From contig CAVSDF010000010.1 of NCBI GenBank assembly GCA_963726715.1, positions 1-64,000 of the forward strand: a stretch of 64,000 bases of DNA, written 5' to 3'. Origin of the DNA: CAVSDF01 sp963726715 (GTDB lineage: Bacteria > Bacteroidota > Rhodothermia > Rhodothermales > BA12). A program made the position numbers and the translations under genes. Shown here in pieces: positions 36,241 to 45,721 of this stretch; position 1 is the first letter of the stretch, and every line of letters begins with the position of its first letter. The notes under the pieces were generated by a model. That model had not been told where the DNA came from. It saw nothing but the letters and a program-made list of their open reading frames with translations, and made no database searches.

Positions 36241-37836
36241 TCAGAACAACGTGTCGGAGGCGATGCGCATCGCTTCGCGGAGGGCGCGGGCCTTGTTGAC
36301 GGTCTCGTCGAACTCGGCGGCGGGGTCGGAGTCGGCGACGACGCCGGCGCCGGCCTGGAAGTGAACCTCGCCCGTCGGCGCGCCATCCGTGCCGCTCGTC
36401 ACGACCATCGTGCGGATGGCGATGCAGGTGTCGAGGTTGCCGCGGTGGTCGAGGTAGCCGACGGCGCCCGCGTAGACGCCGCGCCGCGTGGGCTCCAGGG
36501 CGTCGATGATCTCCATCGCCCGCACCTTGGGCGCGCCCGAGACGGTCCCGGCGGGGAAGGTCGCCGCGAGCACGTCGAGTGCGTCGGCGTCGTCGCGCAC
36601 GCGCCCGCTCACCGACGAGACGAGGTGCATGACGTGCGAGTAGCGCTCGACGCTCGCGTAGTCGTCGACGGTCACGCTTCCCGGTTCGCAGACGCGCCCG
36701 AGGTCGTTGCGGCCGAGATCGACGAGCATCAGGTGCTCGGCGCGCTCCTTGACGTCGGCGCGGAGGTCGGCGGCGTGGGCGGCGTCCTCGGCGTCGGTGG
36801 CGCCGCGCGGGCGCGTGCCGGCGATCGGCAGCACGTCGGCACGCCGCGCGTCGCCATCCGCCTCGACGCGCACGAGCACTTCCGGACTCGACCCGACGAG
36901 CTGAAATCCGCCGAGCGCGGCGTCGCCCGCGTCGAAGTAGAACAGGTAGGGCGAGGGGTTGACCTGCCGGAGGGCGCGGTAGAGCTGGAACGCGTCGCCC
37001 TCGAACGATGCCGAGAAGCGCTGCGAGAGCACGACCTGGAAGATGTCGCCCTCGCGGATGTGCTCCTTGCCGCGCCGCACGGCGGACTCGAACGCCTCGC
37101 GCGTGAACGTCGATCGCAGCGCCTCACCGATGCGCACCGATGCGTCGGGGGCGGCGACGGGGCGCGACAGGGCGGCCTCCAGGGCGTCGAGTTCGGCGCG
37201 GGCGCCGTCGAGGGCGCGGGCATCGTCGGCGGACGTGTCGGCGCCGGGCGTGGCGCCGTCGCGCAGGTCGGCGTGGGCGATGAGGACGATCTGGTGGCGG
37301 ACGTGGTCGAAGGCGACGAGGCTGAGGTAATGGCCCCAGAGCGCGTCGGGGAGGACGAGGCCGCCGCCGGGACCGCCGTCCGCGCCGCCGGGCAGGCGCT
37401 CGACGAGCCGCACAGTGTCGTATCCGGCGAAGCCGACGAATCCGCCCGTCAGGCGCGGCAGCCCGGCGACCGGCACTTCGGTGATCGCCGCCGCCTCACG
37501 GCGCAGCACCTCGAAGACCGTCCCATCGACCGGTGCGAAGTCGCCGTCGCCGTCGCGGCGCTCGGTGGAGGCGCCGTGGGCGCGGATCGTGGCGCGTGGC
37601 GTGGCGCCGAGGAACGAGTAGCGCGCGAGCCGCTCGCCACCTTCGACGCTCTCGAAGAGGAAGGGCAGGGCCGCCCCGCTCTGCCGAAGCGCGAGAAACG
37701 CCGAGACGGGCGTCAGCAGGTCGGCGCTGCGGCGGCGCGCGAGCGGCAGCATGACCCGCTGCCCGCGTCCGCGGTGCGGGGCGGCGAGGGCGAGGAGCGC
37801 GGCGTCGGCGGCGCTCGGGTCGGCGGAGGAGGACAT
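36241..37836 (-). CDS. trpE: Anthranilate synthase component I
   Basis: 531 residues. The N-terminal feedback-inhibition site is visible as FLFESVEGGERLARYSF (the LLES-like motif that binds Trp). The chorismate-binding core has SQRFSA, PSPYLFYFDAGDAALGGFQLVGSSPE, PIAGTRPRG, RAEHLMLVDLGRNDLGRV, GAPKVRAMEIIDALEPTRRG and GAGVVADSDPAAEFDE. With TrpG it makes anthranilate. First gene of the operon; ATG 37836 in CCCCGATG context, 36 bp after a strong terminator hairpin. Confidence 0.96.
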   Translation of the reverse strand: MSSSADPSAADAALLALAAPHRGRGQRVMLPLARRRSADLLTPVSAFLALRQSGAALPFLFESVEGGERLARYSFLGATPRATIRAHGASTERRDGDGDFAPVDGTVFEVLRREAAAITEVPVAGLPRLTGGFVGFAGYDTVRLVERLPGGADGGPGGGLVLPDALWGHYLSLVAFDHVRHQIVLIAHADLRDGATPGADTSADDARALDGARAELDALEAALSRPVAAPDASVRIGEALRSTFTREAFESAVRRGKEHIREGDIFQVVLSQRFSASFEGDAFQLYRALRQVNPSPYLFYFDAGDAALGGFQLVGSSPEVLVRVEADGDARRADVLPIAGTRPRGATDAEDAAHAADLRADVKERAEHLMLVDLGRNDLGRVCEPGSVTVDDYASVERYSHVMHLVSSVSGRVRDDADALDVLAATFPAGTVSGAPKVRAMEIIDALEPTRRGVYAGAVGYLDHRGNLDTCIAIRTMVVTSGTDGAPTGEVHFQAGAGVVADSDPAAEFDETVNKARALREAMRIASDTLF

Positions 37837-37871
37837 CGGGGAAGCGGAGGAAGACGGACGGGCGCGGCCAC

Positions 37872-38036
37872 AAAAAAACCCGCGCCGGGGAGGGCTGCGG
37901 GTCTCGGACGAACGGGCACGGAATCCGGTGCCACGGACGGTGCATCACGCACGTCGATCCCGCAGGGAGGCCCAATGCCACCCCCAGAGGGTCGTCGTGA
38001 AAGCGTGCGTCGCGGTCGTCATGGCGCCAATCTACG
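37872..38036 (-). promoter_or_regulatory. trp leader: promoter box, candidate leader ORF and attenuator terminator
   Basis: Read leftward: a TAGATTGG box (38029-38036, TAnnTTG type); an ATG at 38024 followed by codons for MTTATHAFTTTLWG; Trp codons at 37986-37988 and, in the +2 frame, at 37978-37980 and 37972-37974 (VWHWASLRDRRA, stop TGA 37945-37947); CTGCGGG at 37959-37965; and a terminator at 37872-37901 (CCCGC-A-GCC, loop, GGC-GCGGG, T7). CTGCGGG is exactly complementary to CCCGCAG at the 5' side of the terminator, so an antiterminator is possible. As written the ATG frame does not enter the WHW frame; a sixth G in the G5 run at 37983-37987 would join them. The terminator is solid; leader-peptide control is inference. 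Confidence 0.55.
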
Positions 38037-38095
38037 ACATCCGTCGTCGGTTTGGATATCGGGATCGGGTGAAGGGGATGGTTTGTCGTCGGTCG

Positions 38096-38938
38096 TCACC
38101 CCACGACCTCGATCCCCCCGTGCTCGGCGACGGCGTCGAGGAAGGAGACGGTGAGGGCGTGGTCGATGCCGCGGCGCTGGCGGACTTCGACGAGGTGGCG
38201 CAGCGTCAGGCGCACGCCTTCGGCGGTCATCGAGACGTAGACGAAGGGCGTCAGGATGCGGTAGTGAACGAGGTAGTCGTCGGCCAGGCGGTTGAGTTGC
38301 GTGCGGGCACGCGCCTCGATGGGCCCGGCGGCTTCGGTCGCCAGGCGTTCGAGAATCGCCTCGGCCGCCTTCCAGTTGCTCGTGCGCGCGACCGTCACGC
38401 CGAACTCGTCCCACACGAAACCGAAGCGGTTGGTCGCGTTGACGACGCCGTGGAGGAAAACCCAGCTGTTGGGGATATGCACGAGCCGTCCGGTCGACTG
38501 CTGCCCTTCCACCCATCCACCCACCTCGACGACGGTGGTATGGAGGAGCCGGATGTCGACGACGTCGCCGCCGATGCCGTTGACCTCGATGCGGTCGCCG
38601 TGCCGGAACGGCGCGCGGATGGCGATGTGCAGCCACCCGACGACCGAGAGCAGCGCCTCGCGCGTCGAGAAGGCGATGCCGGTGCCGAGGATGGTGAAGA
38701 CCGTCAGCAGGTCGCGCCGCACCGGCGCCCAGACGAAGACGAGCGTCGCGGCGACGATGAGCGCGGCGATGCGTCCGAGCATCTTGTACCCGCGGTACCG
38801 CCGCCCGGCATCGCCGACGAGCCGCCCGATGCCACGCCGCCCGACGCGCGTGAGCACGAGCGCGGCCACGACGACGACGACCGTCGCCACGATGCGCGGC
38901 AGAAACGGCGCGAGCGGTTCGAGGTGGCGCAGGGGCAT
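38096..38938 (-). CDS. MscS-family mechanosensitive channel
   Basis: 280 residues. N-terminal TM helices (LPRIVATVVVVVAALVLT, IAALIVAATLVFVWAPV), the pore-lining TM3 region (LLTVFTILGTGIAFSTREALLSVVGWL) and the beta domain PFRHGDRIEVNGIGGDVVDIRLLHTTVVEV with VHIPNSWVFLHGVVNAT. Releases solutes upon hypo-osmotic shock. ATG 38938 (CCCGATG) chosen over a longer frame from 39058. Confidence 0.88.
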   Translation of the reverse strand: MPLRHLEPLAPFLPRIVATVVVVVAALVLTRVGRRGIGRLVGDAGRRYRGYKMLGRIAALIVAATLVFVWAPVRRDLLTVFTILGTGIAFSTREALLSVVGWLHIAIRAPFRHGDRIEVNGIGGDVVDIRLLHTTVVEVGGWVEGQQSTGRLVHIPNSWVFLHGVVNATNRFGFVWDEFGVTVARTSNWKAAEAILERLATEAAGPIEARARTQLNRLADDYLVHYRILTPFVYVSMTAEGVRLTLRHLVEVRQRRGIDHALTVSFLDAVAEHGGIEVVG

Positions 38939-39093
38939 CGGGACAGGGAAGAGCCGGAGGCAACGAACGTTGCGCGCGCGATCGCACTCCTCCACCGAAC
39001 CCCCACATCGCACAAGCGGAGGCGCCCCAGGTAGGGACGTCTCCGCCAGCGTGCCCATCGGAGGGCGAACCGGGCGCGGAGCGCCTCAGCGGG

Positions 39094-40888
39094 TCAGTTG
39101 AAGCCTGTGCCCGAGACCACCGGGCGCTGGTCCTGGTTGGCGACCTGCCACGCGGTGCCGAAGACGAGGCGCGCGATGCGGGCCATCCGCGGGTACGCGA
39201 TCTTCTGCGGCTCGTCGCCGACGCCGTGGTAGTCTTCGTGGGTGCCGGTGAAGTAGAAGATGAACGGAATGCCCTTCTTGCCGAAATTCCAGTGGTCCGA
39301 GCGGCGGTAGAACTGGTTCGGGTCGTCCTTCGAGTTGAAGCGCTGCGAGAGTTCGACGTTGCTGCCGATGGCCACGTTGACCGCCGTGTTCAGGCTGTCG
39401 AGCTCGCGCGAGATCAGGTTGGAGCCGATCACGTAGACGTAGTTCTCGCTCTTGTTCGGCTCGGTCGGGTCGAAGCGACCGATCATGTCGATGTTGAGGT
39501 CGGTGACGATGCGGTCGAGCGGCACGATCGGGTCGACGTCGGCGTAGTAGGCGCTGCCGAGCAGGCCCTTCTCCTCGCCGGTCACGTTCAGGAACAGGAT
39601 CGAGCGGCGCGGGCCGTGGCCGTCGCGCTTGGCGGTGGCGAAGGCTTCGGCGATTTCGAGGAGGCCGACCGTCCCCGAGCCGTCGTCGTCGGCGCCGTTG
39701 TTGATCTGGTCGCCGGTCGCGGCGGTGTTGATGCCGATGTGGTCGTAGTGCGAGGAGAGGACGACGACTTCGTTCTTGAGGACGGGGTCGCTGCCTTCGA
39801 TCATGGCGGCGACGTTCTCGGTCGAGCCTTCGAAGACGGTCCGCGAGACTTCGGCGCGCACGCGCGAGGCGGTCGGGAGGGCCATCGGCGCGCGGAGGCT
39901 GGCCGCGCGCATCTGCGCGACGCGTCTTGCCGGTCGGGGCGAGGATCGCGTTGGCGAACGCCTCGCTGACGCTCACGATGGGCGGCGTCACCCGTCCGCC
40001 GCCCGGCGCCGCCGGACGGTTGAGCGACAGGTTGCCGACCGCCCGCGCCGACGCATCCGACGCGGCCGAGGCGCGCGCGGAGAACGTGCGTCCGTCGGCG
40101 CTGCCGCCGTCGACCACCAGAAGGCCGGCGATGGGGCGGCGGGTGCCGAGGGCGGCGCGGAGCTTGGAGAACGGCTCGCGCGACCAGCGCGTCGGCTGTC
40201 CGTCGGCCGAGAGAAGGGCGCGGCCATTTTCCATCGGCTCGCCGTCGAGGACGAGGAGCCAGATCGGCTCGGGCGATTCGCCGGGCGCGGGCAGGGCGGC
40301 GAGGTCGTCGCGGCCAAGGTCCGCGTCCTGGATTCCATATCCGGCGAAGACGACGTTGCCCTCCGTGAGCGCGCCGCCGCCGAAGCCGAGCATCACGTCG
40401 CGGTTCTCCTGTCCGGGGCCGTACGTCGACACGAGCGTCGGGCGGCCCCCCTGGATGACGGTGAACTCGGCGCGCTCCAGGCGCTGCCCGTAGACCGCGA
40501 ACGGCTGCATGTAGCGCTCGGGCGCGCGCGGGTCGCTGCCGGGCGCGTTGCCCATCGGGGTCAGGCCGAGGCGCCGGTAGGTGGTGGCGAGGTAGGCGGC
40601 AGCGAGCTTCTGCCCGCGCGCGCTCGTCTCGCGGCCCTCGAAGGCGTCGGAGGCAAACAGGTACAGGTGGGCGGCGAGGTCGTCGGGCGTGATCGTCGCC
40701 GCGTAGCGCTGCGCGAGCGCCGGGTCTTGCAGGACGGTCGGCGTGGTGCCGGACGGCATCGCAGCGGTCGGCGAGGTGACCATCGGGCGCGCGACGGGGG
40801 CGCGGGGCGCCGACGCGGGTGAGCAGGCCGGAAGGGCGGCGAGGACGCCGAGGAGTCCGGCGGCGAGCGGAAGGGTGCGGGAGGTCAT
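39094..40888 (-). CDS. Secreted M28-family metallopeptidase lipoprotein, one surplus base
   Basis: About 597 residues. Lipoprotein signal (LGVLAALPAC), a PA-like inserted domain (VFAGYGIQDADLGRDD) and the M28 catalytic domain: VVVLSSHYDHIG (HxD zinc ligands), INNGADDDGSGTVGLLEIAE, NVTGEEKGLLGSAYY (Glu base and ligand), DLNIDMIG and a late His in GTHEDYHG. Binuclear Zn aminopeptidase. Between LAPTGKT and VAQMRAASL one base near 39927 must be removed. TACCTTG box at 40934-40940, ATG 40888 in CCCCGATG. Confidence 0.9.
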
Positions 40889-41144
40889 CGGGGAGGGCAG
40901 GCGGGAGGCAGAGGTCAGACGGACGGGATCGCCCAAGGTAATCGCGCGACCCTACCCGCGCGGTGCCGGGCCACCGCCCATCCGACCGCTTCGCCCCACC
41001 ACGCGCCCGGTTGGCCGATGTGGAACGGCCGCCGGTGAACGGACGACGGCAGTCATCGGCGCGAACACCAGGCGCCATCCCCGCCCTCAAACCACCGTCT
41101 CCATCCATCCGCCGTCATCCGGCCCATCCACGGAGGCCCACGGA

Positions 41145-42050
41145 TCACCAATCCCCACCCCCACCGCCGCCGCCGAAGTCGCCGCCGCCGCCGGAGAAGC
41201 CGCCGCCGCCCCATCCACCGCCCCCACCGCCGCCCGACGAGCCGCCGCCCCACGACGGGCCGGGGCCCCAGACGATCACTGGCGATCCGCCCCAGCCGCG
41301 CCGCCGACCGCCCTTCTTGCCGCCGCCCGTTCCGCCCTTGCCACGGTTGAGGGCCACGACGACGATGAACACGAACGCGAGGAACAGGCAGCACACGAGC
41401 GTGCCCGCCGCGTCGTCGTTGCCAGAGGCGCTCGAGGGATCGGCCTGGAATTCGCCGCCGAAGGCCGCGAAGATCGCCGTTACCGCCGCGTCGAGGCCAC
41501 CCGCGTAGTCGCCCTCGCGGAAGCGCGGCCCCATCGCGTCGCGGACGATGCGCGAGGCGAGGATGTCGGGGAGGGCGCCCTCGGCGCCGCGTCCGGTGGC
41601 GATGAAGGCCTTGCGGTCGTCGCGCGAGACGAGGACGACCACGCCGTTGTCGAGCGCCTCGGTGCCCGCGCGGCGTGCGCGCCCGATCTCCGACGCCATC
41701 TGCGCGATGTCGGCGCCGTCGAGCGAGGCGACGGTGACGATGAGGATCTGCGTCGTCGTCGAGTCGGCGTAGTCGCGCAGCCGCGTCGAGAGGGCGATGT
41801 CCTGCGCGCGCGTCAGCAGCCCTGCGCGGTCGTCGACCCACTGGCCCGCGTCCGCCGCCGTCGGCGCCTGCTTCGGGCCTTGCGCCGCCGGGAGTTGCTG
41901 CGTCGGTCCTTGAGCGGTGCCGCGCCCGACATCCGGCAGCGCCTGCGCCACCGTCTGCGCCGACGCGGGTGCGGCAGCCATCAGCGCCATCCACACGAGG
42001 GCGACGAGGCGGGACGAGAGGCGGGCGGCGAGCGGGCGGACGGGCGTCAT
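41145..42050 (-). CDS. TPM-domain (YgcG-like) membrane protein
   Basis: 301 residues. Signal peptide (about 1-31, ...AAAPASAQ), TPM domain with WVDDRAGLLTRAQDIALST and TTTQILIVTVASLDGADI, VVVLVSRDDRKAFIATGRGAEG, then one TM helix (LVCCLFLAFVFIVVVAL) and a C-terminal Gly/Trp/Ser-rich tail (GGGGWGGGG type). The Gly-rich tail is typical of the family. LemA and TPM genes are paired in many genomes, as here (148 bp after lemA). Confidence 0.88.
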   Translation of the reverse strand: MTPVRPLAARLSSRLVALVWMALMAAAPASAQTVAQALPDVGRGTAQGPTQQLPAAQGPKQAPTAADAGQWVDDRAGLLTRAQDIALSTRLRDYADSTTTQILIVTVASLDGADIAQMASEIGRARRAGTEALDNGVVVLVSRDDRKAFIATGRGAEGALPDILASRIVRDAMGPRFREGDYAGGLDAAVTAIFAAFGGEFQADPSSASGNDDAAGTLVCCLFLAFVFIVVVALNRGKGGTGGGKKGGRRRGWGGSPVIVWGPGPSWGGGSSGGGGGGGWGGGGFSGGGGDFGGGGGGGDW

Positions 42051-42198
42051 CGGAGGAAACAAGGCGAGAGGCAGGGCCGGGGAGCTGTGCGAAGGGGGGC
42101 CGATGCGGACGCGGCTCCGGCACCGCAAGGGCGCGCGGAGCCGCGTGCGTCAGGGAGGCGTCGGGGGCCGGAAGGGCATCCCGTCGGGACGGATCCGG

Positions 42199-42792
42199 TC
42201 AGAACTGGACCGTCGGGGCGTTCTGCGCGCCTGCGTCGGCCTCGAAGACCTGCTTCGGCTGGAAGCCGAGGAAGCTGGCGAAGAGCGAGGCCGGGAAGAT
42301 GCGGACCTGCTTGTTGTAGTCGACGACCGTCTCGTTGTAGCGCCCGCGCTCGGTGTTGATGCGGTTCTCGGTGCCTTCGAGCTGCGTCTGGAGGCCCTGG
42401 AAGGCTTCCGTCGCACGGAGCTGCGGGTAGTTCTCGCTGACGGCGAGCAGGCGGCCGAGGCCCTGCGAGAGCGCCGACTGCGCCTCCTGGAACTGGCGGA
42501 CCTTCTCCGGATCGTTCAGATCGTCGGAGGAAAGCGTGATGCCGGTCGCGCGGGCGCGGGCATTGGTCACGTCGGTCAGCGTCTGCTGCTCGAAGTTGGC
42601 CGCGCCCTTGACGGTGTTGACGAGGTTCGGCACGAGATCCGCGCGGCGCTGGTAGGCCGCCTGCAGGTTGCCCCAGGCGCCGTTGACCTGTTCGTCCTTG
42701 GTGACGAGCGTCTTCTGGGTCGAACAGCCGCTGCAGCCGACGAAGCCGACGAGCAGGAGCACGACGATGAGTGCAATGGTACCGCCTTTCAT
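42199..42792 (-). CDS. lemA: LemA family protein
   Basis: 197 residues. N-terminal membrane anchor/lipoprotein segment (IALIVVLLLVGFVGCSGCS), then the LemA signature VNGAWGNLQAAYQRRADLVPNLVNTVKGAANFEQQTL, a central coiled helix, and the conserved C-terminal YNETVVDYNKQVRIFPASLFASFLGF. Function poorly known; membrane-associated helical protein. ATG 42792 (CTCGATG). Confidence 0.93.
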   Translation of the reverse strand: MKGGTIALIVVLLLVGFVGCSGCSTQKTLVTKDEQVNGAWGNLQAAYQRRADLVPNLVNTVKGAANFEQQTLTDVTNARARATGITLSSDDLNDPEKVRQFQEAQSALSQGLGRLLAVSENYPQLRATEAFQGLQTQLEGTENRINTERGRYNETVVDYNKQVRIFPASLFASFLGFQPKQVFEADAGAQNAPTVQF

Positions 42793-42942
42793 CGAGGAGT
42801 GGGGTGGGTGAGCGAAGGGGAGAGAAGCGCCGAATACGGCCGCTCGCGTTCGGAGTTTCGCCCGCGCCGGTGCCGCATCGCCCGCCGCTACCGCGTCATC
42901 GCAACCGACGGTCACCGGTTCGCCGCCGCGCGTCAACGCGCG

Positions 42943-43494
42943 TCACCTGGCCGCGTAGCGCGAGACCGCTTCCTCGATGAGCGTGTCGAGGCGTCCGGTC
43001 GCCTCCATCAGCACGAGCGATTCGCCGTCGAGGACGGCGAGGAGCATCCCGACGGCGTGGCCGCGGCGCTCGCGCACGAGAATCCACGTGGCCTCACCGT
43101 CGTCACCGTTGGCGCGCAGGAGCGGCGCCCAGCCCTGCCTCCGGAGGCGGGCGCTGACGATGGGCGAGCGCTGGGCCGTCGGGGTGGCGGCGAGGGCGGG
43201 GCCGGGGCGCGGCGTGGTCTCGTAGATGCGGATGCGGGCGCGGCGCACGTGGCGCAGCATCGAGGCGGCCTCGCGCGTCGACGAGTCGCCGCTCGCGCGC
43301 AGCAGCATCCGCGCGAAGCCCATCGTCATCGGCCCGGCGCCGAGCCGGACCGTCTGCCGCGCCTCGATGCCGGGGTTGGCGTCGAGGAACGCGGTGCGGG
43401 TGTCGGTGAGGGCGCCCGTGCTCGCGCAGCCGGTGAGGGCGACGAGCGCGAGGGCCAGGACGGCAGGGGCGAGGCGCGAGCGGCGGTGCAGCAT
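42943..43494 (-). CDS. DUF4252-like lipoprotein
   Basis: 183 residues. Lipobox LVALTGC (Cys about 23). Contains VRRARIRIYETTPRPG and LRRQGWAPLLRANGDDGEATWILVRE, then MLLAVLDGESLVLMEATGRLDTL, the beta-alpha arrangement of DUF4252 proteins that accompany ECF sigma factors in Bacteroidota. Paralogous in layout to the next gene upstream. Function unknown. Confidence 0.72.
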   Translation of the reverse strand: MLHRRSRLAPAVLALALVALTGCASTGALTDTRTAFLDANPGIEARQTVRLGAGPMTMGFARMLLRASGDSSTREAASMLRHVRRARIRIYETTPRPGPALAATPTAQRSPIVSARLRRQGWAPLLRANGDDGEATWILVRERRGHAVGMLLAVLDGESLVLMEATGRLDTLIEEAVSRYAAR

Positions 43495-43609
43495 CGGGGC
43501 GGGGTGTGGAGAGGTGGAGAGGCGGACAGAGGTGGGGGAGAGCGGACGATGCATGCCGATCGACAACAAGCGACCAACAATCAACACCTCGCCCGGCCCG
43601 GCGCGACGG

Positions 43610-44209
43610 TCAGCGGCGCTTCTTGCCGGTGCGGTCGTCGCTCAGGCGGCGCCCGACGCGGGCGGCCTGCTCGGGGTCGACGCGGCCGATGAAGTTGAGC
43701 ATCACGACCAACGTCTCGGTGGCCTCGGGCGAGACGACGAGCATCACGAAGCCGCCGAGCACGCCGTCGGCGGCGCCGGTTTCGGGGCGAGTGAGCATGT
43801 CGACGTAGTCGCCGTCGTCGCGGACGCGCAGGAACGACTGCCAGCCGTCGGCGCGGAGCGAGCGCCCGAGCGCCGTGATGCCGTCCATCGCCCGGCGCCC
43901 GGCGGGGCCGTCGAGTTCGTAGACGCGCATCTGCATTCCGCGCACGCCCGAGAGGACGGTCGCCATCTCGGGGTCGTCGGTGCGCACCGAGCGGCGGAGG
44001 GCGTTCAGGAGCGCGCCGCGCAGGTCCATCTCGACCGTCGGCTCGCTGTCGAAGAGGCGGTCGTAACGCGAGAGGTCGAGCGGCGCCTGTGCCTGCGCCG
44101 CAGGCACGAAGGCCACGGCGGCAGCGAGCACGAACGAGGCGACGAGGGCATCGCGCAGGCGGGCGGTGGCGGTGCGGATCGCGCGGCGGGAGGACGGGAG
44201 AACGGTCAT
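43610..44209 (-). CDS. DUF4252 protein, secreted
   Basis: 199 residues, Sec signal (SFVLAAAVAFVPAAQAQA). Conserved pieces: LSGVRGMQMRVYELDGPAG, LRADGWQSFLRVRDDGDYVDMLTRPE and GFVMLVVSPEATETLVVMLNFIGRVD, typical of DUF4252. Second of two tandem DUF4252 genes below the sigma/anti-sigma pair; the cluster sigma, anti-sigma, DUF4252, DUF4252 is a recurrent Bacteroidota arrangement and suggests regulation by this sigma factor. ATG 44209 (CTCCGATG). Confidence 0.8.
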   Translation of the reverse strand: MTVLPSSRRAIRTATARLRDALVASFVLAAAVAFVPAAQAQAPLDLSRYDRLFDSEPTVEMDLRGALLNALRRSVRTDDPEMATVLSGVRGMQMRVYELDGPAGRRAMDGITALGRSLRADGWQSFLRVRDDGDYVDMLTRPETGAADGVLGGFVMLVVSPEATETLVVMLNFIGRVDPEQAARVGRRLSDDRTGKKRR

Positions 44210-44282
44210 CGGAGGGCGGGTCTGGAAAATCCGGGAGGAATGGTGGGGCGGAGCAGCCGGGGCGGATGTGGAGGCGTGGCGG

Positions 44283-44795
44283 TCAGGGCGCGAGGAGGCG
44301 TTCGGCGTCGGATTCAGCCTTGCGGTGGGCGGTGCCGAGGAACGAGAGGGCGAGTTCGACCTGCGCCCGCGCGACGGCCACCTCGGCGCGCGTCACCTCG
44401 GCCTCCTCGACGGGCGTAGCCGTCGCCACCGGCAGCGGCACGTCGGCGTAGAGGTCGGGGAGGGCGAGCCGCGTCGCGCCGATGACGGCGACGACGAGCA
44501 CGAAGGTCACGATCGACGCCGACCGCAGGCGCCGCAGCGTTGCGCGTCCCCGCGCCGCGGCCCGCGCTACCGCCGGGCGCTGGGCCGGTCGTGGGGTCGG
44601 TGCCGAGAGTTCGGGGTGGGGCGGGAGGGCGGCCATCACGCGGTCGGTGAAGCCGTCGGGGGCGGCGCAGCGTGGGGCGTCGCGGAGCAGGCGCGCGAGG
44701 TGCGCGTCGAGGGCCGGGTCGGGCGGGAGGGCGTCGAAGGCGTCGTCGCCCGCGGCGTGGCGGCGCGCGGACGGGGTCGGGTCAGGCGTGGGCAC
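44283..44795 (-). CDS. Probable anti-sigma factor, single TM
   Basis: 170 residues. GTG 44795 start overlaps the end of the sigma gene by 14 bp. Cytoplasmic N-terminus with DPALDAHLARLLRDAPRCAAPDGFTDRVMAALPPHP, one TM (SIVTFVLVVAVIGATRLAL) and an extracytoplasmic helical tail (RAEVAVARAQVELALSFLGTAHRKAE). No HxxxCxxC zinc motif. Anti-sigma function is inferred from topology and position. Confidence 0.65.
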   Translation of the reverse strand: MPTPDPTPSARRHAAGDDAFDALPPDPALDAHLARLLRDAPRCAAPDGFTDRVMAALPPHPELSAPTPRPAQRPAVARAAARGRATLRRLRSASIVTFVLVVAVIGATRLALPDLYADVPLPVATATPVEEAEVTRAEVAVARAQVELALSFLGTAHRKAESDAERLLAP

Positions 44796-45333
44796 GGGTG
44801 CGGAGGGCGAAGGCGGCGCGCAGCATGGCACGTCCGCGGTGGAGGTAGACTTTGACGGTGGCGAGCGGCAGATCGAGCGTTTCGGCCAGTTCGGCGTAGG
44901 CGAGGCCTTCGACTTCGCGGAGCAGGACGAGGCTGCGGTAGGGTTCGCGGAGGGTGTCGAGGGCCTCGAAGGCGAACGCCGTTTCGTCGGCGTCTTCGGC
45001 GCGCTCGCCGGGCGTCGGGCCGTCGTCGCAGAGACCGTCGAGGGTGGCGTCGTCGCTCGTGGTGCGGCGCGTCAGGGCGGCGCGGTGGTGGTCGATGGCG
45101 AGGTTGCGGACGGTGCGGAGGAGCCACGCGCGCAGCCGGGGCGCCTCGGCGGTGGGCCAGAGGGCGGCGCCGCGCGTCCAGAGGCGGATGAAGGCCTCCT
45201 GTGCGAGGTCGGCGCCGAGGTCGGCATCGCGGGTGAGGTGGACGGCGAGGGCCACGACCCGGTCCTGGTGCGCGCCGACGATGCGGGCGAAGGCGCTCTC
45301 GGGCGCAGCGTCGGCGGGCAGGTGTGGCGGCAC
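44782..45333 (-). CDS. ECF-type RNA polymerase sigma factor
   Basis: 183 residues. Region 2: ADLAQEAFIRLWTRGA and RAWLLRTVRNLAIDHHRAA; a variable acidic linker; region 4: LREPYRSLVLLREVEGLAYAELAETLDLPLATVKVYLHRGRAML. GTG 45333 start; an ATG at 44826 would lose all domains. Cotranscribed with the anti-sigma-like gene. Confidence 0.92.
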   Translation of the reverse strand: MPPHLPADAAPESAFARIVGAHQDRVVALAVHLTRDADLGADLAQEAFIRLWTRGAALWPTAEAPRLRAWLLRTVRNLAIDHHRAALTRRTTSDDATLDGLCDDGPTPGERAEDADETAFAFEALDTLREPYRSLVLLREVEGLAYAELAETLDLPLATVKVYLHRGRAMLRAAFALRTRAHA

Positions 45334-45721
45334 GGGTGCGAGGGGTTCACATCGAGGACGGGCGTGGCCGGGCGAAGGTTACAGGGGGCGTTTGTGGTTT
45401 GTTGTTGGTGGTTGGTTGAGGCTTGACGGGGGCGCCACGATGTCGGGGGGGCATCCCGATCGCGCCTGCCACAGGCGGCGTGGCCCAGTCCGTAACGTGT
45501 GGGGATGGCGCCCGTCGGCGCCACCCGTGGGCGTAGGGGCGGTGCGCGCACCGCCCCTACCGGACGCCGCACCTGCCACCGGGCGCGTGGACCGATCCGA
45601 ATCCGCGTGGGGGACGCGCCGGTCTCCGCCAGCCGCGCACCGCCCCGCCGCCGACGGTTCGCGTTGCGCCCGCCCTCGGTCCATCCTCACGCCCCATCTC
45701 CCCCACGACCACCACCCCGCG
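45334..45721. other. 388-bp intergenic region between sigma factor and carbonic anhydrase
   Basis: No gene. Contains a GT-rich stretch GTTTGTTGTTGGTGGTTGG (about 45393-45412), the intergenic motif repeated elsewhere, and a perfect palindrome at 45533-45560. The sigma-factor promoter should be at its left end. Both flanking genes read leftward. Confidence 0.6.
45533..45560. repeat. Perfect GTAGGGGCGGTGCG palindrome
   Basis: Arm GTAGGGGCGGTGCG followed at once by its exact complement CGCACCGCCCCTAC, 28 bp. Same ends as the palindromes at 13662 and 34520 but a different symmetrical core. Confidence 0.85.

Noticed and set aside
39001..39058. Upstream start of the MscS gene at 39058
   Set aside because: The added 40 residues are polar with Cys/Arg and lack a signal; ATG 38938 directly precedes the first membrane helix in CCCGATG context.
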